Below are positions 48,649-60,735 of a DNA stretch of 64,000 nt, one piece after another (within the stretch, counting starts at the first letter, position 1; each line of letters opens with the position of its first letter). The translations under genes were made by a program, and so were the position numbers. The DNA lies in the NCBI GenBank assembly GCA_019009955.1, contig CM032228.1, forward strand, positions 173,796,001 to 173,860,000, in the 5' to 3' direction. The stretch comes from Riptortus pedestris. Taxonomy: Eukaryota > Arthropoda > Insecta > Hemiptera > Alydidae. The notes under the pieces are model-generated. The model was not told where the DNA came from. It worked only from the letters and a program-made list of their open reading frames with translations, and searched no databases.

Positions 48649-49189
48649 TTAAATTTTTTCTGTAATCGTGTAATACATGATCAGATCTAACCAGAATATG
48701 AACAAAATTAGGATGTTGTGAAGATTATGGAATGTTGTTAGTAGGTTATAAGCATGGTTGTGAAAGGTTATAAGCATACTTATAAAACAACTAGATGATT
48801 GTGAAGTAGTGCAGTTATAAACAAGTGCAGGTTATAAACAAGGAAGGTAATTATTATTATATTTAAATTTTAAAATATATTGATTATTTCCACCAATAAT
48901 TCATTCACATTTCAATTTATTTTGTTAAAATAAATTCTTACAATGTTAAGAAACATTTAAAAGCATTTAATTTCCAACTTCAAATTATTTTTTAATTTAT
49001 ACTTATTACTAATTAAGAAGGCAACTTTCTTCACTCTATTGCAAAATGTTTCGCTTTCTTTACTCATTTCAGTTTAGTAATGTACCATTATTCAACGATT
49101 ACAGAAAAACATGTTTATTCTCATTATTATTGTTTATTATCATATATTAAATATTAGAGCGTTTATTAGGTTTAATGATTTATTATAAG
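48649..49189. other. Unassigned AT-rich sequence
   Basis: Short repeats of GGTTATAA with AGCATG/AAACAAG neighbours occur at 48740-48845. Nothing else. Confidence 0.45.
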
Positions 49190-49610
49190 TTATTCGTAAA
49201 TGAATGAAATCAGACCAGAAGAGTAAGGGGGGGGGGGTAAAGACCGAATAAATAAAAAACCATTCATATCATGTTTATGCGATAGATTGAGCAATTTTTT
49301 AACTGCAAATTTGCAAATTTATCAACAAAATAATAAACTGTTATTGTTGTCTGTATTTGTTTTCGCTACCTCGAATATCAACTTAGTTATTGTACTTTTA
49401 CTTTTTCTATTCGGCAAACTGTCACTTCTATGCAACCGAGTTTCACATAATGCAGTGAGCCACTAAACATCCAATGCTCAATCTAATTTTTAATTAATGT
49501 TTACATGGGCTTCTCAATACGTTAGAAATGGGGAATTGATGTTGAAATGAGATCAGCCATTTCAACAAGCGACAAATCTGTTTAGTTTACTATTTGCTCA
49601 TTAATGACTT
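49190..49610 (+). mobile_element. Eroded HLE copy, core and 3' end
   Basis: GAAATCAGACCAGAAGAG plus a G10 run matches the HLE core (GAAATCGGACCAGTGGGAG). CCTCGAATATCAACTTAG matches the CTTGAATATTAACCGAG segment. The end CAAATCTGTTTAGTTTAC (49577-49594) matches the 3' subterminal repeat, but the hairpin is gone. No 5' half. Confidence 0.5.
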
Positions 49611-50171
49611 GTGTGGGTCATTCCAGTACTTGGGAAGTTTTATTAGACATAGGCGACATGAGCAAACTTTATTTCATGTTTCCCTTGAAACGTTTATCGG
49701 TCAATGACGATGAAACATATTAATGTTTGATTGTATCTATATTTTGTCATCGACTGTCTATGTTTGGTGCAGAATTGAAGAAGTATTCCTTACTTGGATA
49801 GAATCCTGATGGCTGCTTTCTCTTCAGGGAAATCTTTTAAAACACTACCAGCCATTTTACCATTAAGATTCTCGTCCCTCCCCCTTTTCCTAATTCCCTT
49901 GCGAGTCTTCAGCTATGTTACCATGTGGTGGATCTTTAGTATAAACATTAGTTGAATATAGTAAAAATAATTTAAATCAATTGAATAATTTAGTCTATAC
50001 AAAATATCAGAGTATTCCGGCAGGATCGGATCCAGTTATTCCATTTTTTATTTATTAGTGAAATTAAAGTTTTACCTTAATTCAAATTTAGAGTTATATA
50101 AATGTTCAAAATAATGTAATAATGAACTCCTGTTATCATAGCAAGGAGACCAATGAAACTTTATAAACCGG

Positions 50172-50174
<3 letters not shown>
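49611..50174. other. Unassigned sequence
   Basis: Nothing recognised. Confidence 0.5.
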
Positions 50175-50212
<38 letters not shown>

Positions 50213-50217
50213 CCTAA
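50175..50217 (+). repeat. Poly(A) run of 43
   Basis: An uninterrupted A homopolymer. A retroposition tail is possible, but the 500 bp upstream match none of the repeat families seen here and no coding remnant was found. Confidence 0.9.
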
Positions 50218-51377
50218 CAGAACTTCAATAATATACCGACCTGCAAAGCTCTTTTCACAATACTAAGATTATAACTCTAATGGAGTAGCTTAACCACCAT
50301 TTAGCCATTTTTAATTTTAATGGATAATGGTTTTGTGACCAACCTATTCATGAAATATTGATTGTTTGTTTTAAATACAACCAGCTTCGACAATTAGTCT
50401 AGTTGAGTGTGAGTAATTGAAGACCTTTACAAATGATTAGCTACATAAAATGGCTGCGTTTTGATGTGGTCAACTGTGCTCTCTCTGGTTAGTCAGTTCA
50501 TACATTAATGGCTACCAACCTGTTCCTAATTCTAATCACTATCCATTTATTATCATATCACTATGACACACACGATCCAATGTTTTCGTTATACCTTCAC
50601 ATTCCTTAATGCTAGCTTACGAATCTAAAGTAAATAGTCTTTGAAAAAGTATTTAGAGCTAACCCCATTTATTTTTATATGTTGTGTTTGATTACTAACT
50701 GTTTGTTTTTTTTGGTATAAGGGCTTTCCTAATTGAAAATATGTATTAAGAATCTCAAAATAAAATATAAAATGGCCTCAAAAGGTAAGTCCATTGCCGC
50801 TTCGTTTAGGGGATATTTACATCTAAGGATTTTCATTGTTATGAATTATTTACGTTATGCCAGATAAATTAATATGCATTCCAAATGCTTATTTAATCTA
50901 ATGTAAACATTAACCGTCATATTATTGTTGTTTATAGTAATTGGATTGCAGCTGCAGAGGTCTTTCTTTCAATCATACATATTTATTTCTTTGATTGAAT
51001 GTTCTACTTCTTGAGGAGGTAGCTTCATCTGCCCAGAAAATTAGATAGTACTTCTTTAAGGCTACTGTGTTTTTTTACTTAGCTCAATAATTGGAATTGC
51101 AAACCATCCAGTGCCTTTCGTATACTACTGCTGGGTGATGGAAGAAAGATGCCGAACCTGCCATTATGGTTTATACGTTTTATTAATAATGTATTTGGAG
51201 CACTAATTAATTTACTTACTATAGCCTAAATACTTTATTACATTGGAAATCTTTTGACGCAAATGCCTCAAAAACAAAGCGTTGGCGGAAATAACATTTT
51301 TCTTTGTGTTGAGATCCTTAATTCATTTTTATAGTATGGGCACTTAACACTGAACCACCTATATAATGGATGAATTA

Positions 51378-51379
<2 letters not shown>
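50218..51379. other. Unassigned sequence
   Basis: Nothing recognised. Confidence 0.5.

Positions 51380-51432
<53 letters not shown>
51380..51432. repeat. (TA)n microsatellite, not HLE-associated
   Basis: A pure TA run. The flanks (GGATGAATTAATT, CTTCTTTTTTTTCC) lack HLE boxes. Confidence 0.9.
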
Positions 51433-51433
<1 letters not shown>

Positions 51434-52063
51434 TTCTTTTTTTTCCGTGGACTGAATAAATATTTTTCAGTGTGTTTACCAAGTGAGCAGTTTCTCCGGT
51501 TCATTGGGAACCAGTACCTAGTAAACGTAAGGGGAGAAATATAATGATGGTGATCAGTCATAATTTAGAACGAGTGGAAATTAGCTATTAGGCAATAGGG
51601 GTGCCAATAATCTCCTCAATCAGCTGGTACATGAGTTAGGTAATCTATCGTTCACCCTGTCCTTCATCTCCACATTTACTCGTCATCTGATCATTTATCT
51701 TCACTCCTTGTCTAGGTCCTAAATGACCGATAACAATCAGGAGGTAATAGCTGTATCTTAAGTCGTAGGATGCGTTCATTCACTTGCTAATGCCTGCCAA
51801 TAGTTAGCGTAGGCAGACCAGTGAGAGATAGCTGCAACATTTTCATTATCGGACGGAGTTTTATATTCATGCCAAATACATGTTATGATTCAAGTAATGT
51901 ATTAATGTCGAAGCAGAAGTTAGCGAATAATGCTACATCTCCATGTGTACCTTCTTCCCTAGTACATTTTGTGGAAAATAAGCGAGCCCTTCCTTATTAT
52001 ACCAATATCTTTTGAGTTTGGCATTTAAATACATGTCTATCTTCAAAAACTTACTACCTTTTT
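51433..52063. other. Unassigned sequence
   Basis: Nothing recognised. Confidence 0.5.
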
Positions 52064-52182
52064 AGTAGATTTAGCTTAAGGTAAAATCAGCTATTGAGGA
52101 CGTACATATTACGTGATTTTCGAAAAATTTGCTCAAATGTTTATGGGTCCTACATATTAGATTACGAAAATGAGGTCCGTTC

Positions 52183-52258
<76 letters not shown>

Positions 52259-52973
52259 TCTAGCGGTCGCAATTCATATTTGACCATAATCAAACTCGAT
52301 ATATAATCGAAACTAAAGATCGAGTTCGTTAATAACTGAAATCGAATAAGTGGTAGGAAGGGGGAGGTTTAAAGGGGACGAAAATCGAAAATTTGAAATA
52401 TCTCCGTTGTTATATATTGGATCGAAAAATTGTATAAAACCAATCTTAAAGAGTATAATTTACTATAAGTAGTGTTACATATATTTATTCTCTATTTTTT
52501 GTATTAATAGAGATATTTGCATTTTTTTAGTTTTCAGCCTTCAGCAAACCCCCACTCTGACTCATGTCATATTAGCAATAAGCTGTTATATCATAAACAA
52601 CTTTATTTCAAGCTTAAATGCCAAATATTCTTTTCATTAAACGTTTTCTGTGAGAGATACTTCGAAATAAGTAGTGGGATGACGTCTTCAATTCAGATTT
52701 TGAGTGCGTGAAACCATAACCAAACTCGACATTTAACTGTTCCTCCTAATTGATCCTCTATAATTATTGTTCTTTACATTTTTTCATAACTCTAGTATGA
52801 ACGGGGTTATTGGTAATTTCTTGTTTTCAGCCTTCATTAATCCCCCCCCCCAAAAAAAAAATCCTTTTATTCATCAGTTTTTTACATAGATATAGAGAAT
52901 GAAATTACAAATGTCTTATACCAGCACTAAGGTAATCTGCTTAGTTTACACAGCCCCAGCGTTTCGGACTTTT
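52064..52973 (+). mobile_element. HLE family, long copy (910 bp) with partial second core
   Basis: 5' AGTAGATTTAGCTTAAGG, then AAATCAGCTATTGAGGACG, ACGTGATTTTCGAAAAATTT and GAGGTCCGTTCAAAATTATA. A long (TA)n (about 52189-52254) is followed by CTCTAGCGGTCGCAATTC, the first core, and TTTTCAGCCTTCAGCAAACC. A second partial core comes next (CATAACCAAACTCGACATTT near 52707, then TTTTCAGCCTTCATTAATCC). The 3' end GGTAATCTGCTTAGTTTACA has a damaged hairpin (CAGCCCCAGCG) and CGGACTTTT. Same layout as 42837-43770. Confidence 0.85.
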
Positions 52974-53868
52974 CTGACAATAAACACTTGAAGTAAATAT
53001 AAAAACATACATCGTCCGTACTATATCTGATCTCCTAGGGTACAATATTGTCCATAGAATGTAATAATATAAGGTTCAAACCAAAACAGTCTATTTTTGC
53101 TTGTCTTTTTGTTATGAAAATCCTACTTACTATATGATTTTCTATTGTTATAGTAACTGTTTAAATAAAAGTGCTTTCATTTTGAAGATGTGATCTGCAA
53201 CTGAAAATATTAATTCAATTTCTTGTCAAAATACCTTCCATTGTTGTTGATCCTAATTATTTTCCTGAATCGTTAGTTGCTAGAAACTGAAGAACGGGTG
53301 CAGGGGACGAAGACGAATTCTACAAATAGCAGGACTTGATAACGCTTGCTAATCCATCAGTTGATGAGATCTACAATAATTTATATAAATAGGGTAAACA
53401 TAAATCCGTTAAGTGAAACTTTCTGAACTTAGGTATTTATTTTCGACGCTATCTAGTTTCTTACTGATCCACGACACACGAGACACGTTGAGTGGTCGTC
53501 ATATCAGCTTATTGTACTATCTACTTTCGCAGGTTTCTAGGGATGAATATCTGTACCTTTTCACACAAATTGGTAAGCATATCGCAGAAGCCAAACAGAA
53601 TTTACAAGAGGGACCATTTACCACTTATGCTTTTCGTTGAGAACAAAGGCCACCCTGTCTGCAGCTACAAGGTTTAGCCCTAAGCCACATCCAACCAAAG
53701 TACACACGTTCACCTATTCTGTAGATGAAAATGACAGTTAGAGTTTAATGGGAAGGAGACTATAAAGGGCAGACGAGAAAGGACTCTAATCGTTGGCAAA
53801 GCAAACAGCACATCCCGGAGAAACAGGCCTATCGATTCGACTCCTAACCATTTCACACTTATGCTTAC
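52974..53868. other. Unassigned sequence
   Basis: Open frames of 60-75 codons at 53413-53677 (+) show no motif. No gene called. Confidence 0.45.
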
Positions 53869-53934
53869 CTTAATGGTGTTTGCCAGGCTGTCTGGCAATG
53901 CTCCCGAACCCGCTCCAACGTCAACAAGCAGAAA
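53869..53934 (-). other. Weak internal-exon candidate (22 codons)
   Basis: On the minus strand a reasonable acceptor (TTTGTCTCAAGCCTCAG) precedes 66 nt. That stretch encodes FLLVDVGAGSGALPDSLANT plus IK and is followed by a strong donor, AAG|GTAAGC. The open frame extends to both sides (53710-54000), so the splice sites are what suggest an exon. LLVDVGAGSG resembles the glycine-rich loop of SAM-dependent methyltransferases, but short matches of this kind arise by chance. No partner exon was found. Confidence 0.15.
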
Positions 53935-54000
53935 CTGAGGCTTGAGACAAACCAGATTCAGGGGACAATTGCTTTTCAAATTTCCCCAATGGAGTTCCAC

Positions 54001-54609
54001 CCTTCCAACTCAGTAACACTTCAATGGGCAAACTATTACCACAGAGTCAACAAACATGTCAAAGCTGGTGGTGCAAATAAGCAAATTATATTGATATTTG
54101 AATCATTAAAGATTCGAATCTTCATCGATCTGTATTTGAAGTAGTAGGGTATACCCTGGACATGCATGTACAACTAAACACAAAAAGGCAATTATCTATA
54201 AATGAAAGTTGTTGGTTTCACAGCATTATGGCTTTAAAAATTGTTTGTCTTTCTTTCAATAAGTAAAATATAAATTCCCTGAAGCTGGTAGTGAGGATGA
54301 TTTATTGAGGTTAATGGTAATTCCGTAGTTATTCCTAACTTCAGGACTAAAACTTAATAGCGTTACTAAAATTATAGACCGTTTTAGGGGTAAACTTCAC
54401 ATCATGGCCCTTTAGGTTTGGTAAGAGTTTTTTTTTCTTTTTGACATTTATGAATTAAAATCAACAACCCTCATAATAAAACATACAAATTATTATTATT
54501 AATAAATAATATCTAAAATAAGTTATAAATTATTTTATAATTTTAATGTGTGAAATATCGTCCAAAACCTTATATTATTTACTGACGGAATTCATTAATA
54601 ACATCTTAA
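54001..54609. other. Unassigned sequence
   Basis: Nothing recognised. Confidence 0.5.
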
Positions 54610-54708
54610 CTCCCACCCTGACTAGAAAAGGGTTGTAACCTGTAGATAACCCGTCCCAATCAGCCTGAGTTGCAAAAAGTGGACGTTAATAAATAATAAT
54701 AATAAAAA
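54610..54708 (+). mobile_element. SINE family C, 3' half
   Basis: CTCCCACCCTGACTAGAAAA, GTAGATAACCCGTCCCAATC and TTGCAAAAAGTGGACG match the full copy at 45796-46022, with an (ATA)n-type tail at 54687-54708. Plus orientation. Confidence 0.7.
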
Positions 54709-55004
54709 CCACACCTAATATTATAGTTCATATATTGTTTGGTGAGTGATTTTAAATGGTATTTTAAAATCCGTGAAAACGTTAATAACAATAAATACAA
54801 GAAATGGACCGTGGATATTTTATTTCCCGAATTCCAGTATATTTTATCCAACTTATGTTGTAGCCCTAATTAGGCTTAGTTGTAAGGGAATCAGATAACT
54901 GTTAGCCCATTTCGTATAAAATCTATTGGGTTCAATTCATAAGCCGGCCGTTTGATTTGTACCATTCTGCTTATCATATATTTAATATTTTGCCATTATA
55001 TAAA
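54709..55004. other. Unassigned sequence between SINE fragments
   Basis: Nothing recognised. Confidence 0.5.
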
Positions 55005-55080
55005 GTCCTGGTTAGAAAAGGGTGGTAATGTGTAGATAACCCGTCCAGATTAGCAGCATTAAGTGGATATTAAGGAATAA
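55005..55080 (+). mobile_element. SINE family C, 3'-end fragment
   Basis: CCTGGTTAGAAAAGGGTGG, GTAGATAACCCGTCCAGATT and ATTAAGTGGATATTAA match the family 3' end, with more divergence than the copy 300 bp upstream. Confidence 0.6.
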
Positions 55081-55218
55081 CATTTACTTTTACCGCTTTT
55101 TATTGGCTTAATTTTTGTCGATAACTTATTACTTTTATTTAAACTCAACTTTCATGTCATTAACATTTATTTTATTTTTTGTAATGCAATGTGATTGATG
55201 ATTTAGCTGTAGTCAGTA

Positions 55219-56414
55219 GCGCACCGTCGCACACTGGAGCGATCCTTCAGTAATGTTGGACATTGGGGGAAAAATAAAAGTTTCAATTTGGGATTTTGAT
55301 TGTATTGTTAGTACCACATAAACCCTTTTCAATTGAGCAGATTGATTTTTAGCCATATTATTGCAATGGTTTTTACATAATGCCTGGTTATAATTGCTGT
55401 GTTAAAAAAAGCCTTGGCTTATTAAATTCGTCGTGAACTCTTATTTCATTTTATAAATTATTGTTGCTTCCAGTACACATTAAGGGTATTATAACAAATC
55501 AAAAACTGGCACAAAAGGTTTTTAAAATCCTCTAATTTTTTTTTTTTTTACATCGAGCTGAAAATAATTTTATTTAATTGAATTCGCAAATCGCTTGTAT
55601 TTGCTTGAAAAAATACCACTTGGCATGCTTTTAGGAGTATATTGTCTTATTTACAACGTCGTCAGATCTTGCCTAAACTTGCCTATTCATTAAATATTTT
55701 ACTTTTAGTGTTAACACTTTCGGTGCGGAAGACGTATTATACCTCCCGCGGACCTCTCCCAACTACGTACGGTGTATAACGCCTCCTCCTCTACGCAATT
55801 GACGCCGCCATTCACGTTCGAAGAAATAGTTAAATACGTGTTTTTCTTGTCTAAATATTTTTAGGACGGTCCCTTATTAATTCAGACCCTTTAATATCAC
55901 ATTTAAGGCCAACACTTAACAACGATAGCGATCGCTTAGAAACAATATCTTCGGAAGTAGAAGAACTTCTAATTGAAAAAATAAATACATTTGAAATTTA
56001 GAAATGTTAGATATTCTTCCAGCTTACAAATTCTCATTATTAAATTAAATACATAGATTTTTTTTTAAATTTTTATTCTATATATATTTTTGTTTACTAT
56101 TTTAGTATTGCGTTTGTGAACTTCAAATTATTAAAAAAATAAAAATTTATAAAACATATGTTGATATGTGTCTACAAATCACAATTCTCTACTTAGTAAG
56201 CGATACATAATCTGTATGTACACATTTAAAATTCATACTACCGTTATATCGCATCTGGCAAAATAGCTTAAAAAATTGCTGATAAGGTAGTTCAATAGAG
56301 TATTCGATGTGCTTTAAAATGATACCAGAATCAATGTTCTAGGACCAGTAGAAACGGAGATTAAAATGAAAGTCCGGCTAACTCTATCACTCGCTCCAGT
56401 GTGCGTCGGTGTGC
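55219..56414. mobile_element. TIR-bounded DNA element of about 1.2 kb, class unresolved
   Basis: The left end GCGCACCGTCGCACACTGG then AGCGA (55219-55242) and the right end (56391-56414) are inverted copies matching at 21 of 24 positions. They are 1.15 kb apart and unlike surrounding sequence. Inside, an ATG at 55380 starts MPGYNCCVKKSLG, faintly like the start of a THAP domain, but it stops after 18 codons. At 55711 a TTAA followed by CACTTTCGGTGCGGAAG resembles a piggyBac-type end, without a partner. Target duplications could not be settled. Superfamily (hAT, P or other) is undetermined. Confidence 0.55.
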
Positions 56415-58183
56415 AGCCACACTTAATTCATTAATGAACTGTTTTTCTTCTTCTAATGGTTTATGGTTCAACTGATTTCTATTCCACCTGAACACACCAT
56501 ACATTATCAAAACATTTCGTCTAGTTGCTTGATCAGGTTACACCTAACCCTATTAAATATTATTCATCAAAGTGAAGAGAAAAAATAATCATCTTCCGTG
56601 TAAGAGCACTGCCAACTATGTGCCAGGGAGTCAGTGAATGATGAAATTAAGCATACATGAAGTCTTTTTGTGCTTTTGACCTAGAAGAATTAGTTGATGG
56701 AGGTTTTGGCTGTTGTGGAGTCATGGTACAAAGTTGTTAAAAGTTAACATCTAGTTTCAGTGAATCAGGCAAACATCTTTAGTGCTGGTCTTAAAGAGAT
56801 TGAGAAAATAAATCGAAAGGACATATTTAGTTCTATTCGGCCTTCCTTCCTTGGCTTTACTTGTGTGTTTGATGGAAGTTGATTACCTTATCTAGAGTTG
56901 ATAAGGTCTTGTTGATACTCGAACGATTTCTTTTCAATTTTTTTCATGATTTTAAAATTTTTGTTTAACCCTGAGTTACTTGAATATTCCAGCCCAGATC
57001 TCTAATAACAATGAGAAGCATCTCTAATAAACAAGCCCAAAATAAAAAATGAAAGCCCGCGACGGAGGTGGTGTGAATCTGTAAGAAACAATTGGAGCTG
57101 AAGCATGAGACATGGCCGAGAGTGGGATTGTCAACTTGACGTAGGCAGAGCATGAAGCTGGTCCAATTTGTTTAAAAGCTTCCTCATCTTGTAATGAGTC
57201 GGCACCTTAAGCACTTGCTGCTCCCCATCCAACATACTAATTGCTCTTTCTTCTCTCCGCCCCACTTGAGCCTCGCAGCACAATCTCAGCACAGCCTATA
57301 TGCTCCTTGATTAGGCCTTCGTATATTATTTTTTATTACAACTAGCTACACTACTACACACGTATTCACAAATATTGAGCTTGCTATGATAGGGTTGGCA
57401 GTTCTGTTATACAAATTCTTCAATCCGCCTGAAAAATATTTCACTAGGTACCCCGATAATTCGCGTAACGACTAGTTTGAATATTTTTTCAGAACCTCGA
57501 GAAAATGAATCCAACGCTTCAGAGGTTTGAAGTGGAGAAGATTTATTTTCTTAATAATGTATTCTACCCATAACATCTACAGTGTTAACACATGGAGGAT
57601 CATTCTAATTTAAGCCATTAATTAACAATTACTGTCAGTTAGATGATAAAATAGTTTTCGTTCTACTCTCTACCATTACTAGTGGCTTAATCGGTGAAAT
57701 GCTGTGCTGGGTATCCAGGGATCCGGGCCAAGCCTGTAAGGTCCAAAACCTTCTTATAAAAATAAGAAAATCATTAGTTATTTACAGATTGGGTATTTCG
57801 TATTTATGGTTTATTAAAAGTAATTTTTTTTAAATATGTCTCAACTACTTCCCGTCCCTACCTAACTAAAGCCTAAGTTATCTGTCTAACTATAAATTCT
57901 GTACTACCTTGTTAGTTTCACTGTCATTTATGTATTTATCAAAAGACAAGAAATTTTCAACCACAACAACTCATTTGTTAACAACTCATTTATGTTAAAT
58001 TGTAAGAATTTGGCTACTATTTTTAACTGAACTGTCTACAATATTAGACCCATCGAAATTTTAGTCTTTACGTAATAGATAATGATTTTTTTTTAATTAT
58101 ATCGAGATTCTTCTTCTGCTTGTATAGTTGTTATAATTGATATAGGAAATTTTGTTTTACATTATACGATAAAACAAATAAAG
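56415..58183. other. Unassigned sequence with a tRNA-like A box
   Basis: TGGCTTAATCGG (57683-57694) fits the Pol III A-box consensus at 11 of 12 positions and is followed by GAAATGCTGTGCTGGG. No B box lies at the expected distance, so this may be a broken SINE head. Otherwise nothing recognised. Confidence 0.35.
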
Positions 58184-58999
58184 AAAAAGTCCGTCACGCA
58201 GGGGCTGCGTAAACTAAGCAGATTTCCCCTGAGAAGTTTTACAATAGAGAAATCTGCATACTGGTAACACAATACCACCTTGATTAGATATAGAGAAATC
58301 TTTCAGTTAATTAAAATAAATACCCAACTGAAACGGCTTCTGAATTGTAAGAATAATTTATATTTTAATAACTCAAATTTCAGTAGTCCAAGAACTAAAG
58401 AAGGGGGGGGTGGCGGATGAACAAAACGTATTTGCATAAATCTCACAAAGTAAGGAAGGTAAGGTAAGGTTAAAAACGCCAGGTTAGAAGAAGCTCCGCC
58501 TGAGCCGAGAAATGACGAAGATGGCCGACATAATCCGAACTATACCCCACCACAGACTTCATAAAAATGCAAATATCTCGGTTAATATTAAAGATAGAGA
58601 ATAAATGTATATAACAATATTTATAGTAAATTTAATTTGCAATAAGATTAATTTTACACAATTTTTCGATCCGATGCATAATAACGGAGATATTTTAAAT
58701 TTTCGAAAATCCCCCCCTCTAAACCCCCCCCTCCCTCTAGTCCGATTTCAGCCATTAACGAACTTGATCTGTCTTTTTACATAAAACGGTTAAATATCGA
58801 GTTTTGTAACGATAAAACAAAAATTGCGACCGCTAGAGCGTTAACAGACAAATATATATATAGATATATATATATAATTTTGAACGGACCTCATTTTCGT
58901 CATCTCCTGGGTAGGATCGATGGACATTTGAAGAAAATTTTCGAAAATCGCGTCATGAGTACGACCTCAATAGCTGATTTCCCTTAAGGGAAATCTGCT
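58184..58999 (-). mobile_element. HLE family, complete long copy (816 bp) with intact ends
   Basis: Minus strand: the perfect 5' palindrome AGCAGATTTCCCTTAAGGG continues AAATCAGCTATTGAGG. Next come GACGCGATTTTCGAAAATTT, CATCGATCCTACCCAGGAG, GAGGTCCGTTCAAAATTATA, a short TA tract (58853-58876), GTCTGTTAACGCTCTAGCGG and an excellent core with a run of 7 G. The distal part contains a segment absent from other copies (about 58455-58550). The 3' end reads GGGAAATCTGCTTAGTTTAC, the perfect hairpin ACGCAG-CCC-CTGCGT and GACGGACTTTTT. Both termini are intact, which makes it the best copy for defining them. Confidence 0.9.
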
Positions 59000-60607
59000 A
59001 ATAAAAACTTAAGAGCAAATAGATACCGCGAGGGAAGGTTCGGAATCTTTGATACTCGGTAAAATAAATTCTTTCCACTCATTTCATCATGCTTTTGTTT
59101 ACTACTACTAGGCATTAATCACGTTTATTAAAATTAACGTTTAATGATTTCTGGAAAAAACAATTTTAACCAAAGTCTATTCTTAACTGAACTACTAGTT
59201 TATGCCTCCAAAGTGTTTCCAAATAATCATAAGGCAGTCGGTATTCTATATTTACCAAAATACATTGAGTTAATTTCAAGCAAATGCTTCCATTTACCCG
59301 TCTTCTTATTACGAAATTACTTGTTTATTCCATTCAAAAGAAGGTTATCAATAAATTCTGAATATTGCTTCTGAAATACATTCATGAAACTGTTCTAAAT
59401 ATAAATTCCAATTGAAAATAAATTTTTCCTCACCTCGGATAAAGTAAGGAGCCCGTGGAAATTCTTTTCATTGGAAGGTGTTTTATGTGTATGCCTATCT
59501 CCTTTTCAGTCCAAGAGGAAGATTAAATTGGTTTTCTGGGTGCTTGAGAGGTTTAGGCTGCTGGTCCTCCGACAATGCCTTTAGACCAACAACTTCCGTT
59601 ACAATTTTGCTGCAGTGAGTGTTTCATTTTCTTCTTGTTTTAAATAAAATATAAATAATTCTTCAGTGGTTTAGTATTTAACTGACCGTAGTTTGACAAA
59701 AAAAAAATACTTTCAATCAATGGGCCCAAAAAAATATACAAAACAAGGTCAGAACTCGAAATACTTGTAAACATATGAAAATTTAAATTATGCTTTTAAT
59801 AAAACTTAAGAGTTTACTGAAACTAAATTTAGCATTGTGTAGGTACTTTATTTATGGAAGTACTAAAAAGTGGCTGTTTCTATATATTCTATTTCTGAAT
59901 TTACATGTGTCGTTAGGAAGAAGCCTAATGTAGAGTAGAAATGGTTTGGGCCATGCCCCACATTTAGCGGAGTGTTAATCAGATTTTTTTAGTAAACTAG
60001 ATGAATTTCACTGATAATTGGCTGTGTTTGTGGAAACCATTTGAATGCAGGAAAACACACAGAGAAAGCCAAAGTTTTTACATATATTATTTTAACTGCC
60101 AAGTCAGTGCGTCAACCCCAGTTGTTAACCTGACACTCAACAAATGCGATAGAGACTGCGAATACAATTAAGATTGTATTATCAAAAAAATTTAACCAAT
60201 GATTACATTGAGCATTTTATGTCTCAAATTAGGAAATGATTCTCAATACAATTTAAATTAAACAGTTCGGCAATAATTTTCAACAATCCTTTTAAAGAAG
60301 AAATAATAATTGAATTAAAACTATTTAGAAAGTATCCATTAGAAGTTATAGTACTTATTAGAAGGTATAGATATGCCGAATTCAGTTATTGCAACCTACC
60401 TCTTTTACACCGCAAAATATTCAACTTGAAACATAATTTTAACCTTTAGTATCCTCAAGAAAATAGAATGTGAAAATAAATAATGAGTTACATCAATATA
60501 CGTTAAAACAATAATATATGTTAGAAGGGATTAAGGATCTGCCTATCTTGGAAAATATTCAAAACAGTTCTTCAAAGAGACTAACTCCTACTAAAGTCCA
60601 GAAAAAG
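59000..60607. other. Unassigned sequence
   Basis: Nothing recognised; a 76-codon plus frame at 59144-59374 has no motif. Confidence 0.5.
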
Positions 60608-60735
60608 TGTCTCTTATGGGAAATCAGCTATTGAGGTTGTACTCAGGACGTAATTTTCAAAAACATATCTTAAATTTTCCATCGACCCTACCCAAGAGAA
60701 GACGAAAATGAGGTCCGTTCAAATATATAAATGCA
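60608..60735 (+). mobile_element. HLE family, 5' fragment
   Basis: TCTCTTATGGGAAATCAGC then TATTGAGGTTGTACTCAGG, TTTTCCATCGACCCTACCC and AATGAGGTCCGTTCAAATAT. The copy then stops. At 60872-60905 GTGGGAAATCTG, 13 unrelated bases and CTAGTTTGCG may be its displaced 3' end. Confidence 0.7.
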
